Origin: Ectocarpus siliculosus
Taxonomy: Eukaryota > Sar > Phaeophyceae > Ectocarpales > Ectocarpaceae
Assembly (NCBI GenBank): GCA_000310025.1
Contig: FN648379.1
Span: 274,421-295,876 of the forward strand
Direction: 5' to 3'
DNA: 21,456 nucleotides
The position numbers and the translations under genes are program-made. This document shows, in pieces, positions 1 to 8,292 of the stretch (within the stretch, counting starts at the first letter, position 1; the number at the start of each line of letters is the position of its first letter). A model generated the notes under the pieces. The model saw only the letters and a program-made list of their open reading frames with translations. It searched no databases and had not been told where the DNA came from.

Positions 1-1029
1 AAAGGTATTTTTAATTGTTTATTTCAGGGGGGGGGGGGGGGGGGGGATTGGGTTGGGCAGCGACGGAGGAGGCCCAGAATGCTCAAGATGCGGCGTTCCA
101 CCATACGTGGTGCAACGCGGGGGCGGGCGAGCAACGTGGCATTGTCGTGTGTTTGAGGGCATCGCACGCGGTCGAACAAAGAGGACAGAACCTACGTACG
201 TACAACTTTTGCACATCGCATCATGTTGTGGAAGGCCTACTTGAAACATATACTTGTATATGAGGGTGGGACAACATTAGGAGAGAGGGCGGGAGGGTAC
301 TGTGGGTCATTCGCATCGAGTTCATGAGATACAACGCCAACGAGGTTCGTTCATTTTTTGCACCAAAAGCGGGTACACAAACTGGTACTTCATGTAGGGC
401 AACCTGCCATGTACACCCAGTAGTTGGCTGCCGATAATGCCCTGCAAGATCGGTGGTGTACCGTTGGAGGATGGACGGGGGAGATATATTTCTTGGTTCA
501 AGCGATGGCAAGCGCACCCCGCCCGCACTTTCGGCCGTGCTAACTTGGAATGGCGAGATCTAGGCGCCTCTCCTTTCGTCAATCGTGCCAGGGTCTCAAA
601 CACGCGAGTAAAGCTGCTAAAAGAGGGTAGTTTTTAACATGAAATCCTTATGGGAGGGAAGTGACTACTGTAGCGACAACTGTTGCTGTCTTCACAATTG
701 CTGGATCATGCTCTCGGCATGCATGTCTGTGTACGCCTTGAGAATAGAAGCGATGGGTGAAAACAAAGAACAACAAAGGACAACTTGCAACCCTTTGACA
801 CCAAACGCCTCCAACAACCAAGCGCGTGACGTCAACAGGAACAACTCCAGGCGAGGGGGGGGCAAGCACGAGGTTACCCCATCGCATTCCCCCCCACACC
901 ATCAACACCAACTACCCTCCGCGCCCCCCCCCTTGCACACACGCACAAGACCCAACTCCCGCCAGAGAAACAACCGGTAAATACTGAGAAAAAGTATTCC
1001 CCCCGTACACACAGAGAGGAACGGCTCAC
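1..1029 (-). other. Downstream intron of the histidine phosphatase gene, no exon recognised
   Basis: The stretch after the last recognised donor holds no segment that I can match to the missing C-terminal part of the phosphatase. Two weak HS/HR-containing frames were checked and not accepted. It contains a run of 20 G at 27-46 and otherwise no clear structure. It is most simply read as intron, possibly with 3' untranslated sequence if the last exon is very divergent. Confidence 0.4.
27..46. repeat. Homopolymer run of 20 G
   Basis: Twenty consecutive G follow a TTTATTTCAG that looks like an acceptor on the plus strand. No plus-strand coding sequence follows, so I do not call a splice site. 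Similar G or C runs occur at 1608-1626, 18069-18083 and 20551-20561, all in non-coding DNA. Confidence 0.9.
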
Positions 1030-4000
1030 GCACCACGACGATGTTGGTCTCAGGCCTATCCCTCAGCCAGGAGAAGAGCTCTCTCCCACGATGGGCCATC
1101 GAGTCGTACGTCTCTCTCTCATCACCCTGGGAATCGAAGTAGGCGTCGTCATCGTCCGTGATGGCATCGAAGGAGATGTTCGGGTACTCCATCTTGAGCT
1201 CGCTCACGCATCTGCGAAGAGCGGCGTTTATTTTTGGCGCCACAAGCAGGGGAGGGGGGTACAGGGATTGGATTGAAAGCATAAGCAGAGACAGGGACAG
1301 GAGGGGTTATGTAGTCACTGCTGTGCGCTGAGGCGCAAAATATTTGACAAAACTCTTTCGTAGAACAGCACGTTCTCAGAGGCGCAATAATTCCGGTGCG
1401 GCACTCTCCCCACGGCGACTTCACCAAACACAAAATCAAAATTTCGGTTTGCTACAAGAGCGACTGTATGAACCGCGGCGATGCGTATGTGTCGGGACGA
1501 AAGCGCGTCGCGTTAACCTCTACTGCGAACAGAAGACAGCTTGCAATCCATCTGCCTCCGCACCGTCCTGCTCGGTCGTACATTGGCCGCACCCGTGATG
1601 TTCGGGACCCCCCCCCCCCCCCCCCCTGCTGGGAGCCGTCAGGAAAGGATGCATCGCGGCCGTAAAGGGCATTCACAAGGGTCCTAAAACGAGCACGGCG
1701 AATTCGTTTCTTCCAGATGAAGAACCGTCGCCCCAAGGACAGATGCGAAAATTTCCGCTGGCTACTCCCTCCCATACCCTCGATTGCCCCATGTGTCGCG
1801 CACAGAAAAGCTCAGCTCCAAGCTTGGGTTGCTGAAGCTGACTCAGTCCACGCACGCTGTCTTCATACCTACTACTTCGTCTTTTACCAGTTTGTCATTT
1901 CCACCAGCGACAAAGAAAACCGTTCGCCCTTTCTCCCGCGTGCAAACACAGGAATGACAGCGATGACACCAAAATGCACAAAATTCAAGACGGAAAATCC
2001 ATCTCTCAAAACAGGGTATAGCGCCACGTAATCCAAGAACACACGCGAAGCCGCCATCAAACATACGCATTCTTCTACGTGCGAAATGATTTGTGTAGCC
2101 CACCCCTCCCTTCTGTCACCACCTCTAGTGAGTAAATCCTCGTTGGCATAGACGAGGGAGTTTGAGGGTACAAAAGACACGTTTGGATTCCATGCACTAC
2201 GCGTTTGTTATACCTTCGGCGGTCACAAGGTTGCACCCCAGCTCTCTCCCTCACGCACTCCAGCGCCACCCATGGCACTCCCTCTACCTGGAAAACGACA
2301 GTTGCGGTGAATCCAATTGGCGACACACCCAGGGCAAGAGAGGGGTCACGGAGGGGGGTTGGTGGTGGAGGCAATATTACCTCCCCAACACTTTGCGGTA
2401 TCTAATCAAGGTTAGGCGCGGGACACGGTGTTGGCCAGTGAAAGCGGTTAGAATCTTCAAGAGCGGCGAGAACTTTACTCCATTTAGTGGGTCAGATCTA
2501 CGGAGCGCGGTCACTGACGAACGTATCCCATATATCTACAACAAAAAACTTTAGCACGAAGTCTTCTACTACACGGCCGGTGTCCGCCAGCTGGTAAATA
2601 GCCCCACCCCCAACAGCGCTGGTTCGGTGAGAACCCGGCACATCGCTCCGTCCCGGCTTTGTAGGGATGCGAGGTTATTGGTCTAACGATTTCGGCATGC
2701 ACGACTATGAGTACACCGCCCCCACAGCGGGGGTATCATACCTGATCTATGGCCAACATGGCGGTCTCTATCGCTCTGGTAAGCGGAGAAACAACGACCA
2801 GCTCCGCCTCCTTTTCGATGCCGTGATTCGCCGCCTTCAAAGTCGCGCACTGCTCCTTGCCGAGATCGGTCAGCCTGGCGTCGAGGTGCTCCTGTGCGCG
2901 CGTGATCAATCACGGTGGGTGGGTGTTGAAATGAGGGAGGCGGGCAGCAGCCATAGGGGAGAAGCGTTCGAAATAAGTCATGATAAAAGCAGGGGGAGCA
3001 TCGCACCTTGGGGGGACGATGACCATGGCCATGTTAGAGAGCGAAAAACTCTCACGCGTACCCGAATTTCTCTGGGTGCTAGAGATAAGTGGGTGCATGT
3101 GACGCTTGTCATTCTGTCTCTGCGGAAAGTAAACAAGTATCGGCCCCTGTTCGCTCCAGTTGCACAGCCGCCGCTGTCGTATTACGCAGGTACACCGATT
3201 GGCCGCACCCGACTAACTGAGAGTCATACAGCCTGCACACACAAGCGCGGGTTTGTCACCCAAGCGAGTGTTTGTTTTCCCCACAGCGGAAACGCTAACT
3301 CACAATCTTGGAGAAGGCTGCTCGACCCTCCTTGAGCGCCGCCTCGTTGTGCGTTCCTGTCGAAAGCACACACGTGGAGTCCGAAGAGCCGTGGTTGGCG
3401 AAACAGGGTGTCTTTCGTGAGATAAAATTTGATAATAGAATCTGATGGTCGGCGACACGTGTGTGTTGTGTCTGCGGTTGTTTGCCATCCCCTTCGTTCT
3501 GGACGTCACTCTTTCTACCTTCGTTTGAAATTTCTGAACTCATCAGCTGGGGTTACACAGGAGACGCACACAGCGCAGGTGTCTTCAGACAACTTGCTCC
3601 AGTTAATTGGTATTCTTACCGAGTAGATGTTCTGAAAGACAGTGAACATCCTCTGCCAGAACAACGGTGTGCACACCCAATGATTGGACGTTTGCCCGAA
3701 GTTTCCGATATGTCTTTGCGGTTACAGAGGGCCATTTCCCCAACGGCTCAGTCGAGGACGATTTGCCCCTTTCACGTACACACGTTCACCGCTCCACATT
3801 GTTTCAATAATTAGTATCGGTCGCGCTGCAGAACGTGCAAGAATTTGAATTAAGTTGAAAAAATATACTACTAGACCCTACCATGTATATTTTCTGTTTG
3901 ATGCCTCACACGAGGAAACGAGCCGCGAGGGTTCCCTACGAAAGAGGTTCTTGAGCGGCAGTCGACCCACTAATAAAATACGTCGTCAGTCTTCTTGTTG

Positions 4001-4726
4001 GGAGGAAAAAAACTACAGTAGGACGCGATTGTGTGCTTGTTGTGGGTGTGTGGAAGCCAGTAGCATTCGTCCGAGCGGCACGGAAGAGCAACGGTGGTAG
4101 GATGGGGGGTTGTATCTACTGTAACACCATCAACTGCTGTAGTCGACCTGAAGTTGTTTGTTTTTATTCCGGGTGGGCATGGTTTGTACTCATCATGGGC
4201 GTTGCTGGCATGATGGACAAACTGGTTCACAACAGTAGTAGTACTGTGCTCCCAGTAAAAACACTAGCGCTAGTTTTCCTTGCGATCGATCCCTCGTGAG
4301 ATATCCTTGTCGTTCTTGGACTCACTGCCCCATCAACTCAGCGGGATGCGCGGCAATTTGTACGGTGACACAAGATACCACACCCCATGAACCAATTTTC
4401 CAATTTTCAAAGCCCGATTACTCCGAGAGGAGGAAGATGAACAGGTGAAACGGCACGTTTTCGGAAAGCTCTCGATGAGACAGCTCCAACGCCGCCATTT
4501 TCGGCACCGCCACTCTTTCTGCTGCAGTGGAGTAATCGAGCTTTGCAAATCCGTCCAGAGGGTGTGATATCTTGTGTCACGCCACCGCTGATGCAACACA
4601 GCAGTATTTTTTGTTCCGTTTGTCCTGACCTTCAGCATGACGAAGGAAGTGTACCGTCTTCGCAGTGGAGCGCTGTACTACGCCGACGACCTTGTGTCCA
4701 TTGTAGGTCTTCGTCTCCCTCACCAT
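1030..4726 (-). CDS. Histidine phosphatase (phosphoglycerate mutase-like) family protein, 3' end missing
   Basis: Five coding exons on the minus strand, read from high to low coordinates: 4726-4630, 3356-3304, 2891-2742, 2287-2214 and 1211-1030 (the last could end at 1034). Intron phases 1, 0, 0 and 2 all join in frame and give about 185 codons. Seen: residues 23-37 read KTVHFLRHAEGTHNE, the R-H signature with the phospho-accepting His30. EHLDARLTDLGKEQC at 51-65, LVVVSPLTRA at 81-90, ALECVRERAGVQPCDRRR at 108-125 and SELKMEYPNISFDAI follow in the order normal for plant and algal PGAM-like proteins. The start is the first ATG after an in-frame TGA 39 bases upstream. Known of the family: phosphate transfer or hydrolysis through a phosphohistidine. 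The substrate cannot be told from sequence; true glycolytic mutase activity is not implied. The C-terminal segment with the second catalytic His (usually SHSxFL) follows NIVVV and was not found, so the gene is partial. A donor GTGAGC follows base 1030, and GTGCGT follows base 1034. Confidence 0.85.
1608..1626. repeat. Homopolymer run of 19 C
   Basis: Nineteen consecutive C lie inside the intron 1212-2213 of the phosphatase gene. In the sense of that gene it reads as poly-G. Confidence 0.9.
2619..2715 (+). repeat. Dispersed repeat, copy A
   Basis: This block of about 97 bp begins CTGGTTCGGTGAGAACCCGG and ends CACGACTATGAGTACA. It matches 20872-20965 at roughly 85% by eye, in the same orientation. 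Weaker similarity reaches about 30-40 bp further left in both copies. It lies in the intron 2288-2741 of the phosphatase gene and ends 26 bp from that intron's donor site. GGTTC and GAACC flank a five-base loop, which recalls a tRNA T-arm or a SINE, but no pol III box is convincing. Confidence 0.8.
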
Positions 4727-4888
4727 CGTCGTTCTACACGTTGTACGATCGGAGAGGTGCGGTCATGCGTGCGGGGCAATTCCTCCATAAAAAAAAAAAG
4801 TACATGTAGGTTGCACCGCATTTTCAAGTTCACAGCAGCACAGCAGCGCACTGCTGTACCAGCACCGCCTACCACGCACAGCTGTACC
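4727..4888. promoter_or_regulatory. Short divergent intergenic region, probable bidirectional promoter
   Basis: Only 162 bp separate the start codon of the minus-strand phosphatase (4726) from the chosen start of the plus-strand methyltransferase (4889). Both 5' leaders and any core promoters must share this stretch or overlap the genes. It holds CATA followed by a run of 11 A at 4789-4799, and a GCAGCACAGCAGCGCACTGC stretch to its right. No canonical TATA box or known element is clear. The region is inferred from gene placement rather than from motifs. Confidence 0.5.
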
Positions 4889-6595
4889 ATGCATCGATGG
4901 GTATCGGCCCTCCCGAGCATATATGCAAGGGTTATCCTCGCTATGTCCCGGCACCCTCGCTTGGACGCAGTATCGTTACACTCTGTACCCAGCAAGCGCG
5001 GCAAAGCGTTCGTATCAAGCACCTTGACCGTCGATCGGTCTATGCGGCCCAGGTTGAGCGGCAGCTCTGTGCGCTTCGTGGGCGTGAGATCGGGCAGTAA
5101 CCTGGAGATTTGCCGTTGTAAGGACCGCCGACAGCATCAATGGCGGCCTTCCGATGCGGTTTGCCGAGTAGCTCTGTCTGCAGCGGGCAATCGTCCGCGG
5201 TACGAACAGCAGCTTCCGCGAGCTTTCATCACGGGAGGGTCTTCCGCCGACGACATGTATTCCCTGTTTGGATCTAGACGACGAAGCGGCGGCTGCACCA
5301 TCCACAGTAGCAGCAGCATGGGTGGCGATAGTAGCAGCAGTGGGAACAACAGCAATGGGGAAGACGAGAGTACTCACGAGAGCATCCCGCCAGAGAATGC
5401 CCCCACCGCCGCGTGGCCGCCTGCTCTTTCGGCGCTGGCCACCAAGAACGGCGGCGGCGCCGATGGCAACGGCGTCAGCCTGTCCGAGACTGTCAGCCAG
5501 GCGGCCCAATGGTTGGAAGTCTACGGCGTGGTCGATCCCGAACCCTCCGCTTCCGAGCTCCTGGCAAAAGCGGCGGGATTCCGTTCGCCCCAGGAAATGC
5601 AATCGAAACAGCAGCAGCAAGGGGTAGACACGGCGGTGCGACTTTCAAGGACGGCGTGGACGGAGTTTCGACGGCTCTGCGTTCTTCGGGCTGTCCAGCA
5701 CGTGCCCGTGCAGTACTTGGTCGGCGAGTGGGACTTCTACGGGCTTACGCTGGAGATGGCACCGCCGACCCTCATCCCGCGGCCCGAGACGGAGGAGCTC
5801 GTGGAGATGATTCTCAAGTGGCTGCGCCCGGACGTGATGAACGCAATCGCCGTCGACCGCGCTGCTGATGCTCCTGCCGCCGGCGGTGACGGCGCCGACA
5901 GCAGTAGTAGCGACGAGAGCGGTATGCGTTTCCTCGATGTGGGCTCGGGGACGGGGGCGCTCGGGCTGGCGCTGCTCGGCGAGCTGCCCTCGGGGGCGCG
6001 GTGCGTGGCTGTCGACACGCAGGAGAGCGCCGTGCGGCTGTCGAGAAGAAACGCCGCACGCACCGGGCTGCAGGCCAGGTATTCCTGCTTCCACGCCGCC
6101 GTCGCCGAGCTCGCTCCAAGTGAGAAGGGGAGCGTGACTACACCCGCAATCGATCGGCCGCCAAGAAGCAGCGTGGAGAAGGGTGGGAGAGAGGACCTCG
6201 ACTTGGACGGTAGCTTCGACTTTGTCGTGAGCAATCCGCCGTACATCCCGACGAGAGACATGGAGGGCTTGCCCCGGGACGTGGCGGACCACGAGGACAG
6301 CGTTGCCCTGGACGGAGGTGAGGATGGTCTTGACGTCGTTAGGGACATCGTCCGATTGTGCCCACGACTGCTGAGGAAGGGGGGCCCGCGGCAGCTGTGG
6401 ATGGAGGTCGACACGTCTCATCCCGAGGCTATGCAGCGGTGGTTGGGGCTGGAGGTGGGGTTGGGCGAGGGTGCCGGGGGGAGCCAGGAGTGCCGGGCGC
6501 GAGGAGTGGCGAAGTTCGAGTGGATGCGAGATATGTCGCAGCGCCCCCGGTTTGTTCGGTTGACTTTTGCCGAGCAAGACGAAAGGGAGTCCTAG
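4889..6595 (+). CDS. Peptide chain release factor N5-glutamine methyltransferase (PrmC/HemK family), probably organellar
   Basis: Single open frame of 568 codons with no intron. The family transfers a methyl group from S-adenosylmethionine to the glutamine of the GGQ motif in class-1 release factors. Seen: helical N-terminal domain from about residue 196; QYLVGEWDFYGLTL, then IPRPETEE at 296-303; SAM-binding DVGSGTG at 350-356; NPPY at 449-452; EDSVALDGGEDGLDVVRDIV after it; and a C-terminal RGVAKFEWMRDMSQRPRFVRLTF-type end. Bacterial PrmC is about 280 residues. The excess here is an N-terminal extension of about 195 residues plus Ser/Gly/Asp-rich inserts before motif I and before NPPY. The extension is rich in Arg and Ser and poor in acidic residues at first, like a mitochondrial or plastid transit peptide. 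The frame stays open upstream to an ATG at 4637, but that part is antisense to the phosphatase first exon. I chose ATG 4889 (context GTACCATGC); ATG 4943 is an alternative. Confidence 0.92.
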   Translation: MHRWVSALPSIYARVILAMSRHPRLDAVSLHSVPSKRGKAFVSSTLTVDRSMRPRLSGSSVRFVGVRSGSNLEICRCKDRRQHQWRPSDAVCRVALSAAGNRPRYEQQLPRAFITGGSSADDMYSLFGSRRRSGGCTIHSSSSMGGDSSSSGNNSNGEDESTHESIPPENAPTAAWPPALSALATKNGGGADGNGVSLSETVSQAAQWLEVYGVVDPEPSASELLAKAAGFRSPQEMQSKQQQQGVDTAVRLSRTAWTEFRRLCVLRAVQHVPVQYLVGEWDFYGLTLEMAPPTLIPRPETEELVEMILKWLRPDVMNAIAVDRAADAPAAGGDGADSSSSDESGMRFLDVGSGTGALGLALLGELPSGARCVAVDTQESAVRLSRRNAARTGLQARYSCFHAAVAELAPSEKGSVTTPAIDRPPRSSVEKGGREDLDLDGSFDFVVSNPPYIPTRDMEGLPRDVADHEDSVALDGGEDGLDVVRDIVRLCPRLLRKGGPRQLWMEVDTSHPEAMQRWLGLEVGLGEGAGGSQECRARGVAKFEWMRDMSQRPRFVRLTFAEQDERES

Positions 6596-8292
6596 CGACT
6601 GTGCTGTACAGGGAAGCTCGATGGTTCTTTTCAGGGGATGATTCTTCAGGTGCTCACAATGAGCGCTTGTGCATTTCAAACGGCTTAGGTTCTTTCACGG
6701 TTTGAGGTGGCCCGATCGCTGTATCGACGTTGTTTGGGACTGCTGTGCTGCTGCTGTACCGCTTGAATACGTTTTTTCCAGTTTTAGTAGGGGTGCATTT
6801 TTTTTTCTGGAATCTGGAGTATCGGAGGGAAGGAAGTCTTACGTGTTCGTCGTTGTGTTCACCGCGTGCATCAAACATCTAGTAGCAAGAGCGCAACATT
6901 CCGGATAACGCTCTACTGACGTGCCACGTTTGCATCCTCCGGGGGCGAATGGTGTTCCAACAGTTACTGGTATTCAAGCCTTGTACAGTTAAGGGCGAAA
7001 CCATCCGCTGGCTCAAGCGCGCACAACTTTGCACGAGCTGTAGGGCGCCGTTGAAACACAGCAGCGCTTGCCTAGTGTTTTTTCGTAGATAGAATCTGAA
7101 GAGGAGAAACAGAGACCTGACCCACCCAAGTCTAACGTGGCCTTCACTCTCACAACCGTACAACACGTTAACCGTGCGATAAGTGGACCTCGGCAACGGT
7201 TTTGGATCTTCGTGACGTAGGTGGCTCAAACGCGTCACTTTCAAACTTCCTGAGTTTTGTGTTGTGATTGCCGGAATCTGGAGCAGGCCGCCGACGTTGA
7301 TGTGTCTGTCATCCGTTTTATTTTTCGGAAAGCCTCGGAAAGGGGAATCGGGGCACACTGCTGTAGAAAGGCGGATTTTGCTGCCGGGTTTGACTTTGAG
7401 CGGGCAGCACGTAGACAACTGAAGGGTTGCGATAATGAAGCGCAGCAAGGGGTTGGATGACAACTGCTGTAATTTCATCGAAGAGTTTTGCCATCGAGAA
7501 CAGTCTGGATATCTTGGGGCGTCTGTTTCTGTGTTGCCTGGCATACATCCAGATAACGAAGGAAAAAGAGCGCGCTCGCCGCAGCAGCCTTTCCAAGCGA
7601 TACACCACTGAATCAAAAGCAATACTACACGCGTTTTGTACATGTTTTACAAGACCAAAGGGTTCTATGCGTACGTTTGCGACACGTTGACTTCACAACT
7701 CTCCCTCCCAATTGATATCCAACAAGGTACTTCCGCAAATGCCACACATTTACAAGGGAATTTACAGTGGTTCGGCATTTCTATTTTTCCACCCGACAAG
7801 ACGCGCAGCGCCATGACTCGACACTCCTCCCATCAACGACTTATAAGGTACGCAAGCGAGCTACAATAATTTTCCAGCGATTTCCTGTTTTCACAAATCC
7901 TCTCCAAAGTATACATACAATACACGACACCTTTTCAAATCCTCCCAAGGTATGCATACAAATACATGACACATTTTGCCCCTACACCTCCAACATTGCT
8001 CATGCACAACATCAGGGCAACGTCTGCGCCGCCACCTATGTCGCAACTACCGGCGTCATCGTGGTAGCTCATTTCACGAGGACTCAAAGCACTGAACAAA
8101 CCAGAACACACCTACCTGCCCAACAACAATAAGACTCTCCAAAGAACCAAACACAGAGGGCCTGGCCGGTGTTTCTCTCCGTTCTCCGTCCACGACAAAA
8201 TACATCCGGCGAGGGAAGGTTCGAGAATCAGCAAAATGGTTCCGAAAACAACGGAGTCAATGTCCGCCGTACAGCAGCGGTTGGCCTAGCCC
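6596..8292. other. Convergent intergenic region, no supported gene
   Basis: About 1.7 kb between the stop codons of the plus-strand methyltransferase and the minus-strand ankyrin gene. It should hold both 3' untranslated regions. A minus-strand open frame of 254 codons at 6879-7643 starts with a hydrophobic stretch but shows no domain, no splice partner and no recognisable composition, so I do not call it. A two-copy imperfect tandem repeat lies at 7895-7980. Confidence 0.6.
7895..7980. repeat. Imperfect tandem duplication, two units of about 42 bp
   Basis: AAATCCTCTCCAAAGTATAC at 7895 and AAATCCTCCCAAGGTATGC at 7937 start two similar units. Each continues with a CATACAA(A)TACAYGACAC segment and then TTTT. 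The units differ at several bases and by short gaps. Confidence 0.75.

Noticed and set aside
221-340. Minus-strand MTHSTL as the missing second His motif of the phosphatase
   Set aside because: No acceptor lies just before it, and the following residues do not match the family.
680-800. Minus-strand VFTHRFYSQG as the missing phosphatase exon
   Set aside because: No AG acceptor at a compatible place, and no family match after the His.
2619-2660. tRNA gene suggested by the GGTTC-GAACC core
   Set aside because: No acceptor stem, D arm or anticodon arm could be traced around it, and the same is true for the copy at 20872.
2667-3335. 222-codon plus-strand frame
   Set aside because: It covers the antisense of phosphatase exons 2 and 3 and shows no domain.
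4370-4420. Minus-strand LVHG as the phosphatase active-site exon
   Set aside because: The Arg before His is absent, and the RHAEG exon at 4630-4726 fits fully in phase and sequence.
4637-4888. N-terminal 84 codons of the long plus-strand frame as part of the methyltransferase
   Set aside because: 4630-4726 is a minus-strand exon with the RHAEG signature, and the added residues match nothing in PrmC. ATG 4889 is the better start.
5645-6679. 344-codon minus-strand frame
   Set aside because: It is antisense to the conserved methyltransferase domain and is a by-product of GC-rich codon usage.
6879-7643. 254-codon minus-strand frame
   Set aside because: Hydrophobic start but no domain, no splice partner and no codon bias like the real exons. 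It probably lies in the ankyrin gene's 3' region. Transcription and conservation would be needed to revive it.
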